Made by a program: the position numbers and the translations under genes
In this document: in pieces, positions 46,488 to 56,953 of the stretch
How positions within the stretch are numbered: the first letter of the stretch is position 1
Layout of the letters: each line of letters starts with the position of its first letter
The notes under the pieces: model-generated
Seen by the model: the letters and a program-made list of their open reading frames with translations, nothing else
What the model was told of the DNA's origin: nothing
Databases searched by the model: none
Origin: Clonostachys chloroleuca
Taxonomy: Eukaryota; Ascomycota; Sordariomycetes; Hypocreales; Bionectriaceae
NCBI GenBank assembly: GCA_037952775.1
Contig: JBANAY010000003.1
Span: 26,722,001-26,786,000 of the forward strand
Length of the DNA stretch: 64,000 nt
Direction: 5' to 3'

Positions 46488-47357
46488 ATGAAGATCACTC
46501 ACTCTTTCTGGGCCTCCGCTGCCCTATCGCTGATCCCAGCCGCCTTTGCCCAATCGACAGTTACATCTGCTGCCTCGAGCACTACCACTTCCGCGCCAAG
46601 CTGTACAGCTTCCCTCATCACCAAGCTCTGCGACTACAAAGATCCTGTTATTGCTGCCGCCATCGAGAGCAAAGACGCTTGCTTGGCCTACTGTGATAGC
46701 CATCAGCCCTGTAGCTTTGCCATATTTGCCGCTGGCAACCCGTACACCGGCACCGGCACCTGCTGGGTGTACCCAGGCGAAAGTTACGACGCGAGCGCCG
46801 GTACCAGCACTGGCTGCAGCAACCCTTACCTCTCCGTCTACGACAAGCCAGTTTGCGCGGGCACGCCCACATCTACTGCCGGCAGCTGCGCGGCCACTGC
46901 GAGTCCCTCTGCCGTCGCATCGATTTGCGGGTACTCGCCACCGGATACTTGCTTCAGCACCTGCGTTGCCAGCTCCGGTGCAACCCACTGCTTGAGTGCG
47001 TGCGCAGAGGCTGATGCCTGCACATATGCCGTCTTCAACCCTCACAACTCGAAGAACTCGCCATATCTGTCGGGCACGTGCTGGATCTACACCAGTGGCA
47101 CATACGATGCCGGGAACGCAACCACTTGCAGTGGCGCGCCCGAGCAGTATGTATACACAAACCCCTGCCCTAAGCCATCACTTTCCTCATCTTCCGCCTC
47201 ATCTGCTACGGCATCCGCTAGTGGTAGTGAAACTGCCAGCGGCACTGGAGCCGCAAGTGCTACCCAGGACTCAGCTACCGACAAGGAAAATTCGGCAGCC
47301 AAGGTCGTCTCATTGACGAACTCTGTAGCTCTGGGCCTAGCGATGTTGCTGTGGTAG
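46488..47357 (+). CDS. Secreted cysteine-rich GPI-anchor-type protein with two tandem modules
   Basis: A 289-aa single-exon protein. It has a signal peptide (MKITHSFWASAALSLIPAAF, cleavage near AQS) and a short Ser/Thr linker. Two similar cysteine-rich modules follow: LCDYKDPVIAAA...CSFAIFAAGNPYTGTGTCW then VYPGESYDAS, and ICGYSPPDTCFSTC...CTYAVFNPHNSKN with GTCWIYTSGTYDAG. A long Ser/Ala/Thr-rich stalk and a hydrophobic tail (VSLTNSVALGLAMLLW) suited to GPI attachment follow. The repeated GTCW(V/I)Y core shows internal duplication. It is probably a cell-surface protein; a carbohydrate-binding or adhesion role is only a guess. A truncated second copy of its 3' end lies at 50551-50926. Confidence 0.85.
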   Translation: MKITHSFWASAALSLIPAAFAQSTVTSAASSTTTSAPSCTASLITKLCDYKDPVIAAAIESKDACLAYCDSHQPCSFAIFAAGNPYTGTGTCWVYPGESYDASAGTSTGCSNPYLSVYDKPVCAGTPTSTAGSCAATASPSAVASICGYSPPDTCFSTCVASSGATHCLSACAEADACTYAVFNPHNSKNSPYLSGTCWIYTSGTYDAGNATTCSGAPEQYVYTNPCPKPSLSSSSASSATASASGSETASGTGAASATQDSATDKENSAAKVVSLTNSVALGLAMLLW

Positions 47358-47452
47358 GGACTTGCATAATTTTGTTCGATTAATGAAGCTATAAGAGATG
47401 ATAAAACAATTAATATAATTTCAGCAAGGGTTAACGTTAGCCAAAATATAAT

Positions 47453-47499
47453 CATGTTTCCAATGCAACCATGTTTCCAATGCAACCATGTTTCCAATT
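47453..47499. repeat. 17-bp tandem repeat in the 3' flank of the GPI gene
   Basis: The unit CATGTTTCCAATGCAAC occurs twice in full (47453-47469, 47470-47486) and once partially. The truncated copy of this flank at about 50848-50880 lacks the repeat, so the expansion happened after the duplication or was lost there. Confidence 0.85.
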
Positions 47500-47875
47500 C
47501 AGCTTCATGTACAACCGATTAGTTGAAACATTCTGTTAATACGCACATCTGCCATAGCTAGCTGTATTAGATCACTACGAGAGCGCTCATTTTCAGTACT
47601 CAGCTACGTCCTATATATCAATGATATCCTATAGTTCAACATATTTTAGACATCGACGCCTAAGCTGTGGAACTAAGAGATTCCTCGTTTGGGTTCTTCC
47701 GAGACTTTCAAGCGGCTACCTTCGTGGTTAGATCAAGGATCAGGTGGCGTTCCAGTGGCGTTCGCACACCAGAAGCTAGAACAACTCGAAGAACATTTGT
47801 GAGGGGCATATCAAAGACAAAGTCTCCTAAGAATTGACCTTTGAAGAAGTGCTACATACATAAGAAAATCAAATC

Positions 47876-49628
47876 TTAAATCATTCTTCCTGCAATTGCC
47901 GGGTTCTGGCCAACCTCGTCGCCTTTAATGTACTTAGAAAACGACTCCATAACGCCCGCAGAAGCCTCTAATGGCGTCATGCCGTCCACGACGGAGGCGC
48001 TCAGAATGCCATTTGCCAGCTGCTCAACTTCGCCCCCTGCTTGGTGTATCAGCCGCACTCGACTCTTTCCCTCCATGCATCTTTGTTTCAATAACTCCCG
48101 AAGCAAGTCGGGCACTGGAACCCAGCTTCCTTGGCTGAGTGGGATGTCTGACAGAATGAGTTCCTCCACATCTGGGTTTATACTACCACAGAACGATTCC
48201 ATTTTTCTTTGAGTTATGATGACGCTTTTCAAAGAAACCGCCCTGGCTCGTGGCCAACTTGCGCGGCTGAGAATATAACCAAGCGGGCATCTCTCCTTCT
48301 GGGAGGTATTTGGCCGACTCCCTCGCAGGGACATATCGAGCTCTACTTTTCCAAGGCGCCGGCCAGAGAGAATAGAGCCGACATACTTCCCAATTGAGCA
48401 TTCGAGCCCGGTTTGTGGGGCTTGGTCAGATTGCTCCTCGTCATCGCCAACGAGTTGAGCTCTGTCGTCCAACCAATAGTTGAAACTCAGGCCTTTGATA
48501 ATAAGAGTCTGTAGGTCTTGGCACGCTATATGCAACTGATCCCACACAGGCTTTTCCGGCGTGCAGGACATCTCTTCGGGGCATATCATGCTATATCTTC
48601 GACTCACTGTCGGCGCCTTGAGCTCAAAACCTTGCAAGAGGTTGCCTATCTAATAGATGGCGATAGGAAGATCCCAAAACACCCTGGTATAGGCAGCTAT
48701 TTCATCTTCAATAGGCTTGCCCCTGAGCTTTCCAATTTCCGATAATCCTAGTGGCCGTGTTAAGCAGTTGAAAGCTTTTTGAGTATCCAGAAATGAATCA
48801 AAATATTGCACGAAAGGGGGGATTTCCACAATGCTGAGAGATATGGGCAGATTTTGGGGAGAAATGAGTTATGCGAGAGCGTTTGAAAGCTGCTTTTCTG
48901 ACACTACCGGCCAGTCCCTCAAATATTCCGCCTTGTTGTACTCGTAAGCACCGTGAAGAATCTCCTCACACTCATCAATGAGACCCTCGTCTACTTGCTC
49001 CTTCAATCTTGGTGGGAACTCCGAGTCTGGGATATCCAATCTGCCCAGGGCAGGGAGGGGACTCGTGCCGAGAAAGCGATCGCATGCGACGACGCAAGCA
49101 CAGATCCTGTCGAGCATTAGAAGAGAAGACGCTCTTCGCCCCATCCCTGAACATCAGCAGGTCTGCCCGAGTTCCTCTGCCGGGCCTGGTGCGCTGCATT
49201 GTGGTACATTAAAGCATTGTAGTCGAATAATTGACGAGCAATGCGCTGCTGGTGAGTGAAGAACTCGGACTTGGACGACGCATGTATCTTGAAGCGACAT
49301 CCGATAAAGAGCTGTATGCCGCGTACACCGGATTTAAGACGAGTGTTTCTTGAGATTGACTGCACGCGCTCAAGGGATGATTGATTCAGCTGCACACGGA
49401 TAATTGGGAGTAGAAACGGGGTGGCAATTTGATCGAAGAGATGGCACACAAGTCGAAGATTCTTCAATATCTCATAGTCGCTCTTGGCGAATTTCCTGCC
49501 AACATCTTCCACCCCAATTCGATTTGATTCAACGCTGAATGCTGGAAGAGGCTAAAGATCCAAGTCAAAAGCTCTTTGGGGAGTTGGGTGATCTTTATAC
49601 CTCGCAGGTGAGGGCGAGAGAGATCCAT
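47876..49628 (-). pseudogene. Broken F-box-like gene
   Basis: Pieces on the minus strand resemble one fungal F-box protein in several frames. The start piece (49628 downward: ITQLPKELLTWIFSLFQ) is an F-box core. After a one-base frame change near 49530 it continues GVEDVGRKFAKSDYEILKN then LRLVCHLFDQIATPFLLPII, which is the usual continuation. Further frames at 49144-48869 (AYEYNKAEYLRDWPVV) and 48637-47876 (TLIIKGLSFNYWLDDRAQLV; PDVEELILSDIPLSQGSWVP) look like the C-terminal half. No single splice model joins them. F-box proteins select ubiquitination targets; this copy is probably dead. Confidence 0.5.
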
Positions 49629-50550
49629 AGCTCGAGATCGGAGCGCTCGGCGCTGTCCATCAATGCGGCGCAAACAATGAGATGCGAGTCTTGAGATTGG
49701 CTGCAGCCCTCGGAAGGTGTTGCGTGGGGACTGATCGATACCTTTCACCTGAAGCCAGGCCGAGCACAATAGGCGGAGAAGGGCCAGTCAGCGGTAGTGC
49801 TGTGGTAGCACGATGGGCGCCTAAATAGCGCAAGCACCTAATAAGAGCAAACAAACCCCTGCTCTGAGCTTAAGCTATTTCGGGCGGTAGTTGTTCCAAT
49901 CGTGTCAGAAGGTGAGCATTAATTACGGTCACTGTTTTCTTATTTCGGAAGGTAGTCTAGAGTGTATCGAATATCAATCTTCGTAAATAAAAATTCTAGG
50001 AGCAACGACCACTTTAAAGAGATATACTAGGTTCCAAAGATGGGGGCCAGGGGATAGCCTTTTAGATACCAATGCTCCCAGAATGCGAGGATATGACGGG
50101 ATGGCGTGTCCTCGAATGGGTATGGCCGTATGTGACAGAGGAAGCTATCATGAGGACCATGTACCCTACTACAGACTCCACCAAAACGACAAAAAAAACA
50201 TACAACAGCGGGTATTCGCTGGTCGTCACCGACCCAACTACTAATCCACCCCTCATCCGTTTAACTAGGCGAGAGCGGACGGGATCGCGTGTTCTCGAAT
50301 GGGTATGGTCGTATGTGGTAGACAAAGGTCATGTTGGGGTATATATATTATTTGCTTTGGAGTGGGGATGTGAGTTGTGAAGCCAGCAAGAAGAACAGCA
50401 AAGTTTAGGGACTTTGGGTAAGGTGGTAAGCAATAAGTTGGTGGTCTGGCTGCGCTGAAACGCTAAAACGTCGATTACAGTGAGGCGCTAGGCCGCTCAG
50501 TGTGGCCGCCTCGCCGCAACCTAATTTATCTTGGTGCACCTCATGTCAAA
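49629..50550. other. Intergenic region with a 40-bp direct repeat
   Basis: No convincing gene. A 40-bp direct repeat (50095-50134 and 50278-50317; shared core CTCGAATGGGTATGG) with three mismatches lies about 180 bp apart. Translated, both give LEWVW in one frame, but the ORF has no family resemblance. Confidence 0.5.
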
Positions 50551-50926
50551 TGCCCTAAGCCATCACCTTCCTCATCTTCCGCCTCATCATCTGCTACGGC
50601 ATCCGCTAGTGGTAGTGAAATTGCCAGCGGCACTCCCAGCGGCACTGGAGCCGCAAGTGCTACCCAGGACTCAGCCACCGATAAAGAGAACTCGGCAGCT
50701 AATATCATCTTATTGACGAACTCTTTAGCTCTGGGCCTGATGATATTGGTATAGCAGGGTCGTGTATAATATTGTTCGATTAATAAAGCTATAAGGGATA
50801 ATATAATAGTTAATATAATTTCAGTAATAATTTATATTAGTCAAAATATGATCATATTTCTGAGGCAGCCATCTGTTTCTAATTCAGCTACATGTACAAC
50901 TCAAGTGGCTGAAACATGCAACTGGT
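50551..50926 (+). pseudogene. Truncated copy of the 3' end of the GPI-type gene
   Basis: From TGCCCTAAGCCATCA onward this region matches the 46488-47357 gene from 47166 into its 3' flank. It encodes SSASSSATASASGSEIASGT and ends LLTNSLALGLMILV, close to the parent stalk and GPI tail. The parent's signal peptide and both cysteine modules are absent. Two in-frame insertions (one Ser codon and a six-codon repeat in the stalk) differ from the parent. The copy stops about 30 bp before the pogo-like element. Confidence 0.8.
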
Positions 50927-51988
50927 GATAGGGCTAGGCTTGGTTTGATGCTTAAGTTGTAACCCTGGTCAACCGAACACCCCCCTCAACCGAACACCCT
51001 GATGAAAATCGCGATAGATTTAAAAATCAATATAATAATATTAATTCAATGAATATTCATATGAGAAGCTATTCGATTTACTACTGGAAGCAGAGCTCTT
51101 CAAAGATATAATTTTCTAATTCCTCTGGTGCCTCTATCTTATCCGGGATCATATCGTATCACGCTGCTTGTTTGGCTAGCTATTCAACTGTTAAGAACTT
51201 GCTATTCAGGTTAGGAAGCAATTGAGTCTGTTTTTTCAGCCTAAGTATCTTATTTTGCCTCTCTAATTATATAATTTTTACTATATTAAGTAATATCTTT
51301 ACTTATTATTTATTAAGACCTTTATAAATCTTCCGGAATAGCAGTCTTATCGGTAGATTGATAATCTTATTATTGATAAAATCATGAATAATCTTCTGGA
51401 CCTGGTGACTGCCCTTGGGTATTAAAATATCCAGTTCGTAATAATCTTTATACTTTATCCCGGCCCTTGGAGGTATTGACGGAGGAGTTAAAGGTGGCCG
51501 GAAGGGTCTAAATACCGGCTTTATTATATACAGGCTTATTAAGGGTTTAGCTATATTAACAGACTATAAGCCGGATCCCTTCCAGCCCGAGCGAATATTT
51601 ATATCTATTAGACTGATTAATTGAGCTTTTATATAATACTGAAGGAAGGTTATCTTGCTGATTAGTAATAAATTAATTAGAATATCCTTCTTTATAAGCT
51701 CCTTGTAATAGGCTCTCTTAACTGGTAAAAAAACTAATATATTAAGCGGCTGTAATATATATAATAAATATAAAGGTAAGAAAAGAAGGAATATATTATT
51801 TTGGAAGTATTTAATTATAAATTTATTAGTTATATAACTTCTATAGCTATTAAGGATAAGTAACCTAGATCTCTTAGTCTTAGGCTTTATTAACAGGATA
51901 AAGATCAGGTCTAGCTATATAAGAGTGATCTTATTATTTATTCAGCCTGTTACAGAAGCTATAAAAAACTACTTCTTATATAGCTTAA

Positions 51989-52364
51989 TATAACAGTTAG
52001 ATAACTTATACTGGATAAGGGTCTAGGGTAGGTCGGGGTTAAACTAATCAGAGTATTATTCTAAGTAGTATAATTAGGTTATTTTAGGCTATATAATATA
52101 AATTACTATTAATATATAAGTATTATAGAGCTAGTAATAATAGATATATAGATAATATTATTAATAACTATCTAAAAGAGTATCTAAGCTATAGAAATAA
52201 ATATATATATATAATAATATATTTACTAGAGTATTTATAATAGTCTTTACTTAAGACTTTACTTTAGAAAAATAAAGTTACCCTTATTAGTTACTAAGGT
52301 AGATTAGTACTATCTATCTTATATATAACTTCCTATAGTCTGAAGGAGATCTTTATTTATAATA
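51989..52364 (-). repeat. Gypsy LTR, left copy (3' LTR)
   Basis: 376 bp aligned end to end with the right LTR; differences are mostly transitions, as RIP produces. Begins TATAACAG (from TGTAACAG) and ends TTTATTTATAATA. Confidence 0.85.
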
Positions 52365-53924
52365 TAATACCCCCTTTCTATTAGTCTTATTTCTAAGGCT
52401 ATTTTATTATACTATACTATTAATATATATACTTAATTCTATATTTATTTTATATAGTAATTACCTATTAATAAAATATCTAGCTATATATTAAAATAAA
52501 AGAAATCTAAATTAATATATAATTATACCTAAAAGTCAGAATATATTATTATATATAGTTTTAAGGTTTTCCTATATTTCTATTATATTAAGAAGGATAC
52601 TTTATATATTATTATTCTGAATATTAGTTATTATATAACTTATTATTATTTAGATTATTTATATAATTATTTATAATCTTTAATATTATTAAGTAAGTAT
52701 ATTTTATAGCTAGTATTATTATAACTACTAACTTATATAGTTAAGAAAATTAATAAGGAGCTTTCTTATTTTAAGAATAAAAAGTTCTAAGCTAAAGTAG
52801 TATTAGCTAAGGCTTTTATATAAATTTCTTATTTATAGAAAATATAGAAGTAGCTTTATAAGAAGGGTATAAAGATATTAAAGAAGGGTCTAAATAATAT
52901 AGAAGTATTAGAAGAGGAGGAATAGAAAGAAATAGAGGAGAAAAATTATTAGGAAGAATTAGAGTATATCCAGACTTAAGAGAATAAGTTAGTATTCTAA
53001 ATCCAAAGTACTTATACTATAGAGGTAGTTAATTTTTCTAGCTTCTCCTTTAATCCTTCTATAGAGGATCTTTTTAATAATATTACTTAAGGTAGTATTA
53101 CTAATCCTTCTTCTTCTAGTAGAATTAGTAGATAAACTACTAATAGTTCTTTAGATATTTAGTAGGTTCCTAGGTATTATTATTATTAATATATTCCTTC
53201 TATTTAATAAAATAAAATATTTATTTATTTCTAACTTTTTTCTTTAGTATCTTTTCTAGCTTATATTCTTCTTTATAGATCTTAATTAGATAATCTTAAT
53301 CTAGGGTATTTTCTAGTACTTTTTTAAGTAATAAAATATAAAAGACTGGGTAGATATATATTATATCCAGTAGTAATAGTTTATAGTTAATATCTGATTT
53401 TTTCTTTAGAATTTTAAATAATCCTAACTTTTTATAGTTTAGTTTATTACTTAGTTATAATATTATAATATTTTTATAAAGTAAATAGATTTTATCTTTC
53501 TCCTTTAAGATTAATCCCTTTAATCTTATTTTATTATAGTATTTCTTTATTTTTTCTTAGATAAATTCTAATTCTATCTTTATTTCTATATATAATAAGT
53601 ATAATATTTCCTTTATAAGTATAATAGTAGGTATATTCAGTCTATTAAGTATTTATTAGTTCTAGAATTCTGATTTATAACTATAGTTTATATATATAGG
53701 TATAAGCTAGGTAGATTTTTATACTAAACTATTATATATAATCTATACTATAAATAATAATTATACCTAATTATCTTATTTATAATTAATATATACTTAT
53801 AAGTATTATTCTAATATCTAGTTTAAATATTCTATTTATCTATTACTCTAGAGATAGTAAGCTATTAAAAGTTTATACTTAGTATCTATTTATACTATAA
53901 GGGATTATTAAAATTTAGAAGTAA

Positions 53925-54190
53925 AAGTTATTCCTCTATCTAAGATTATTTCTTTAGGTAATCTGTAATAACTAATTATATATTATAGGAATTAATATAT
54001 AAGATCTTCTATAGAACTTACTTCCTTATATAGAATAAAATACCTATACTTTATAAATCTATTAATAATAACTAGAATACTATTATACTATACTCCTATT
54101 ATAGGTTCTATTAATAATAGTAGCTTAATAATATAATTAAAGAATATTAATTATTATAGTTATTCTAATACTAAGACTGATTTAAGTTCT
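53925..54190 (-). pseudogene. Degraded integrase core of the gypsy element
   Basis: Minus-strand reading gives IEPIIGV*YSILVIINRFIK, YRYFILYKEVSSIEDLIY and YRLPKEIILDRGI, the recognisable integrase core around the second catalytic Asp (SDRG context, here LDRG). Stop codons interrupt it. Confidence 0.75.
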
Positions 54191-54838
54191 CTATATAGTT
54201 TATATCTTATAGATTTAATTTATATATAAGTATTATATTCTAAAACTATAGTTTATATATCTTTTTATAGATCAGAGTAATTATAATATTATTTTATCCT
54301 ATTAAATATTTTCTTAACTCCTTAATATTCTAAGAGTAAGTACTTATAAATTTCCTTAATAAGTACTATTCTTATATCTTACTATAATATCTTTATATCT
54401 AGTATAGTATCTATTTAGATTTTAGTATATACTATTCCTTTTAGTATAGTATCTAAGGTTTATTATACTAAATATTCTTTATTATTTATTAAAAATAGTT
54501 ATCTATTAGTTTTTAAAATTATTTATTTATACTTAGGTTTCCAGTTAAAAGTATTAGTTTATCTGTTTTCTAATCTTTTTTAATATATAATTTTATAATT
54601 AAACTTAGATAAATATTTAGTATAGTATATTTATTATCTATTAAGTTATTAAGTTATAGTAAAATACTAAATATTCTTATAATCTATATATATCTTAACC
54701 TTATATTATATTCCCAGGTAGTAGTATTTAAATTCTTTAAATATATATATAATTACTATAAATTCCTTATTATAGATAGAGTAGTTAAGTTCTATACTAT
54801 ATAGTTTCTTTAAATAGAATACTATAGGGTATAATCTT

Positions 54839-55068
54839 TGTCATGCTACGAACAGGGGCTGTACGGAGCCCCCTATAAAAGGGCTGGAAACAGCCAACAG
54901 ATAGAAAGAGGAGACAAGCCTTAAGAATCATATTATCTCGCACACAAGTGAAGGTATCGTGATCATAGGCTTCAACCACAACCCGTCATAACCCGGCTAC
55001 CCTGTAGCCAACAATCCAGAACCCATCAACAACGCCCAGGCTGGTTGCGGCCAGTTTTGAGCGTAACA
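54839..55068. mobile_element. 230-bp solo LTR, not RIP-degraded
   Basis: A segment of normal base composition inside the A/T desert. It begins TGTCATGCTACGAACAGG, ends TTGAGCGTAACA and is flanked by ATCTT on both sides (54834-54838 and 55069-55073). It holds a TATA-like CTATAAAAGG. TG...CA ends, 5-bp duplication and size fit a solo LTR of a retrotransposon not otherwise present in the window. Confidence 0.85.
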
Positions 55069-55507
55069 ATCTTCCTTTATTATCCCTTTAGCTAATTTAT
55101 ATACTAATTATAAAGTCTAAGGTATTAGTTTTAAGTTCTATTTTCTTATATAGATTAAATATTTATAGTATAGGTTTATTAATTATATAGAGTTTAATAT
55201 TAGTAAATACTTATTAGTATTTTAAGTTCTATTAAAATTCTTTTTCTTTCTTTATTAGATTATATAGAGGTATAATAATCTTTCTATAATTTTTAATAAA
55301 TTATTAGTAGTAATTAATAAATCTAAGAAAGGCTTATACTTTTTTAATATTTATTAGTTCCTTCTATTTAGAAACTATAGTAATTTTACTTTTTTCTATT
55401 TATATTTTATTAAGTTAAATAGTATATCCTAAGAAGTTAACTTCCTTAATATAAAACTAACTTTTCTTAGGTTCTACTAGGAGATTTATATCCTCTAGTT
55501 TCTTTAA

Positions 55508-55600
55508 GATCTTATATATATATTCCTTATATATATTCAGATTATCTAAGAATATTAAAATATTATTAAGATATATAACTATAAAGATATTAAGATACTC
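55508..55600 (-). pseudogene. Degraded reverse-transcriptase core of the gypsy element
   Basis: Minus-strand reading gives YLNIFIVIYLNNILIFLDNL followed by NIYKEYIYKI, the YxDD box region with both Asp codons changed to Asn (G-to-A on this strand), as RIP does. Confidence 0.8.
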
Positions 55601-56089
55601 CTAAAGTACTTAATTAATTATTTATTAGAATATTATAGGTATATTTATTAGTCTGAAGGGTATAATAAAGTACTTATATAAACTAAACTTTATTCTAAAT
55701 ATTATTTTCTATTTATCTCTTTTTTTTATTTATATTAAGTTATAAGCTCCCTTTAGATCTAGTATAATAAACTACTATTTACCCTATAACTAATCTCTGA
55801 GTTCTATAATTAGTAGTAAGAGTATTCTATCTTTATATATAATCTTATTTAGTTATTAATAATTAATAACTAAATAGAGTTTATTATTCTTTTTTAATAT
55901 AAATATTATAGGATATTCTATAGATAAAGTTAATAATTATATATAGCCTTTTACTAATATATTATTAATATATTTATAGAGTATTTATAACTAAGGTTCT
56001 ATAAGATTATAGAGTTTATAAAAGGCTAGTTCTCCTCTATTAATAATAGAGATTTTATAATCCTATTAGTTATACTATAGTAATCTAGT

Positions 56090-56953
56090 TGTTGAAATTA
56101 CAGTGGCCTACAAGGTGTATTAGGCCTTGAGACCGCTATAACTAGCAGCAGTGGAAATTTTAGCTTCTAACTTATAGCGAACACTCCTCTATAACTTAGT
56201 CAAACTTCACACTAGAAAGTCGGTTTATAGTGCATTTTATAGCGCAAAAGGATCTTATTTTGGTGAGAGGAACCGGAAAAATATACCAATTTCTCTCATA
56301 GGTCTACCGACTAAAAACTACTCTAAAACCCGCTACAGCAGCTTCCCGGGCCACTTTTGATTTTCCGCAAAATTCATTACTATAGGAAATCTAAAAAATC
56401 GACTCACAACTACCAAACCATAAGATAGATATATATAACCTTTTTAAGACCCACTTTTATCTGAAAGAGCTAGTTAAGCTGATCAGTTAAGTATAGATAT
56501 TAGATATCTTATCTTTAAAGCTGAAAGAGATATCTAAGATCTAAGGTCTAGTCTAGGGTAGGTTGGTTATAGGGTAGCTTGGGTATAGGTTAGGCTACTA
56601 GAAGTTACTCAGATTTTTTCCTGAATTTTCTAGACCCTTATTTAGGCTAATATAGCCTAATAACCTATAAATAACGCTGCTGACGCTCCTAGCCCTAAAG
56701 AGGAACTGGAGCCTGCTAAGCCGTAGCGGTCATAGCGGCCTGTAGCCACTGACCCACAGTGGCTGCAACCGCTATTGGCTCGTGATCGTAGTCGCTATCG
56801 GATAGCGGTCTCAATCGCTATTGGCTAGCTGTTACAGGGGATAGCAATCGCTAACAGTTAGTGGTTGCGACCGCTAGAGGTTAGTGGTTGTAACCGCTAA
56901 CTTATAGCGATACGGTCACTAACTTATAGTGGCTATAGTCTCTCAATTCAACA
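56090..56953. mobile_element. 864-bp LTR-like insertion with clustered AGCGGT/ACCGCT motifs
   Basis: Begins TGTTGAAATTA and ends TCTCAATTCAACA, giving short inverted ends, and is flanked by CTAGT on both sides (56085-56089 and 56954-56958). Size, TG...CA ends and a 5-bp duplication suggest a solo LTR. The right half (about 56700-56940) is packed with TAGCGGT/ACCGCTA-type words in both orientations, so a hairpin-rich non-autonomous DNA element is the alternative. It is moderately mutated but clearly less than the host gypsy element. Confidence 0.6.

Noticed and set aside
54797..54979. 60-codon minus-strand ORF in the A/T desert
   Set aside because: It exists only because the 230-bp solo LTR is not A/T-rich; it spans the LTR border.
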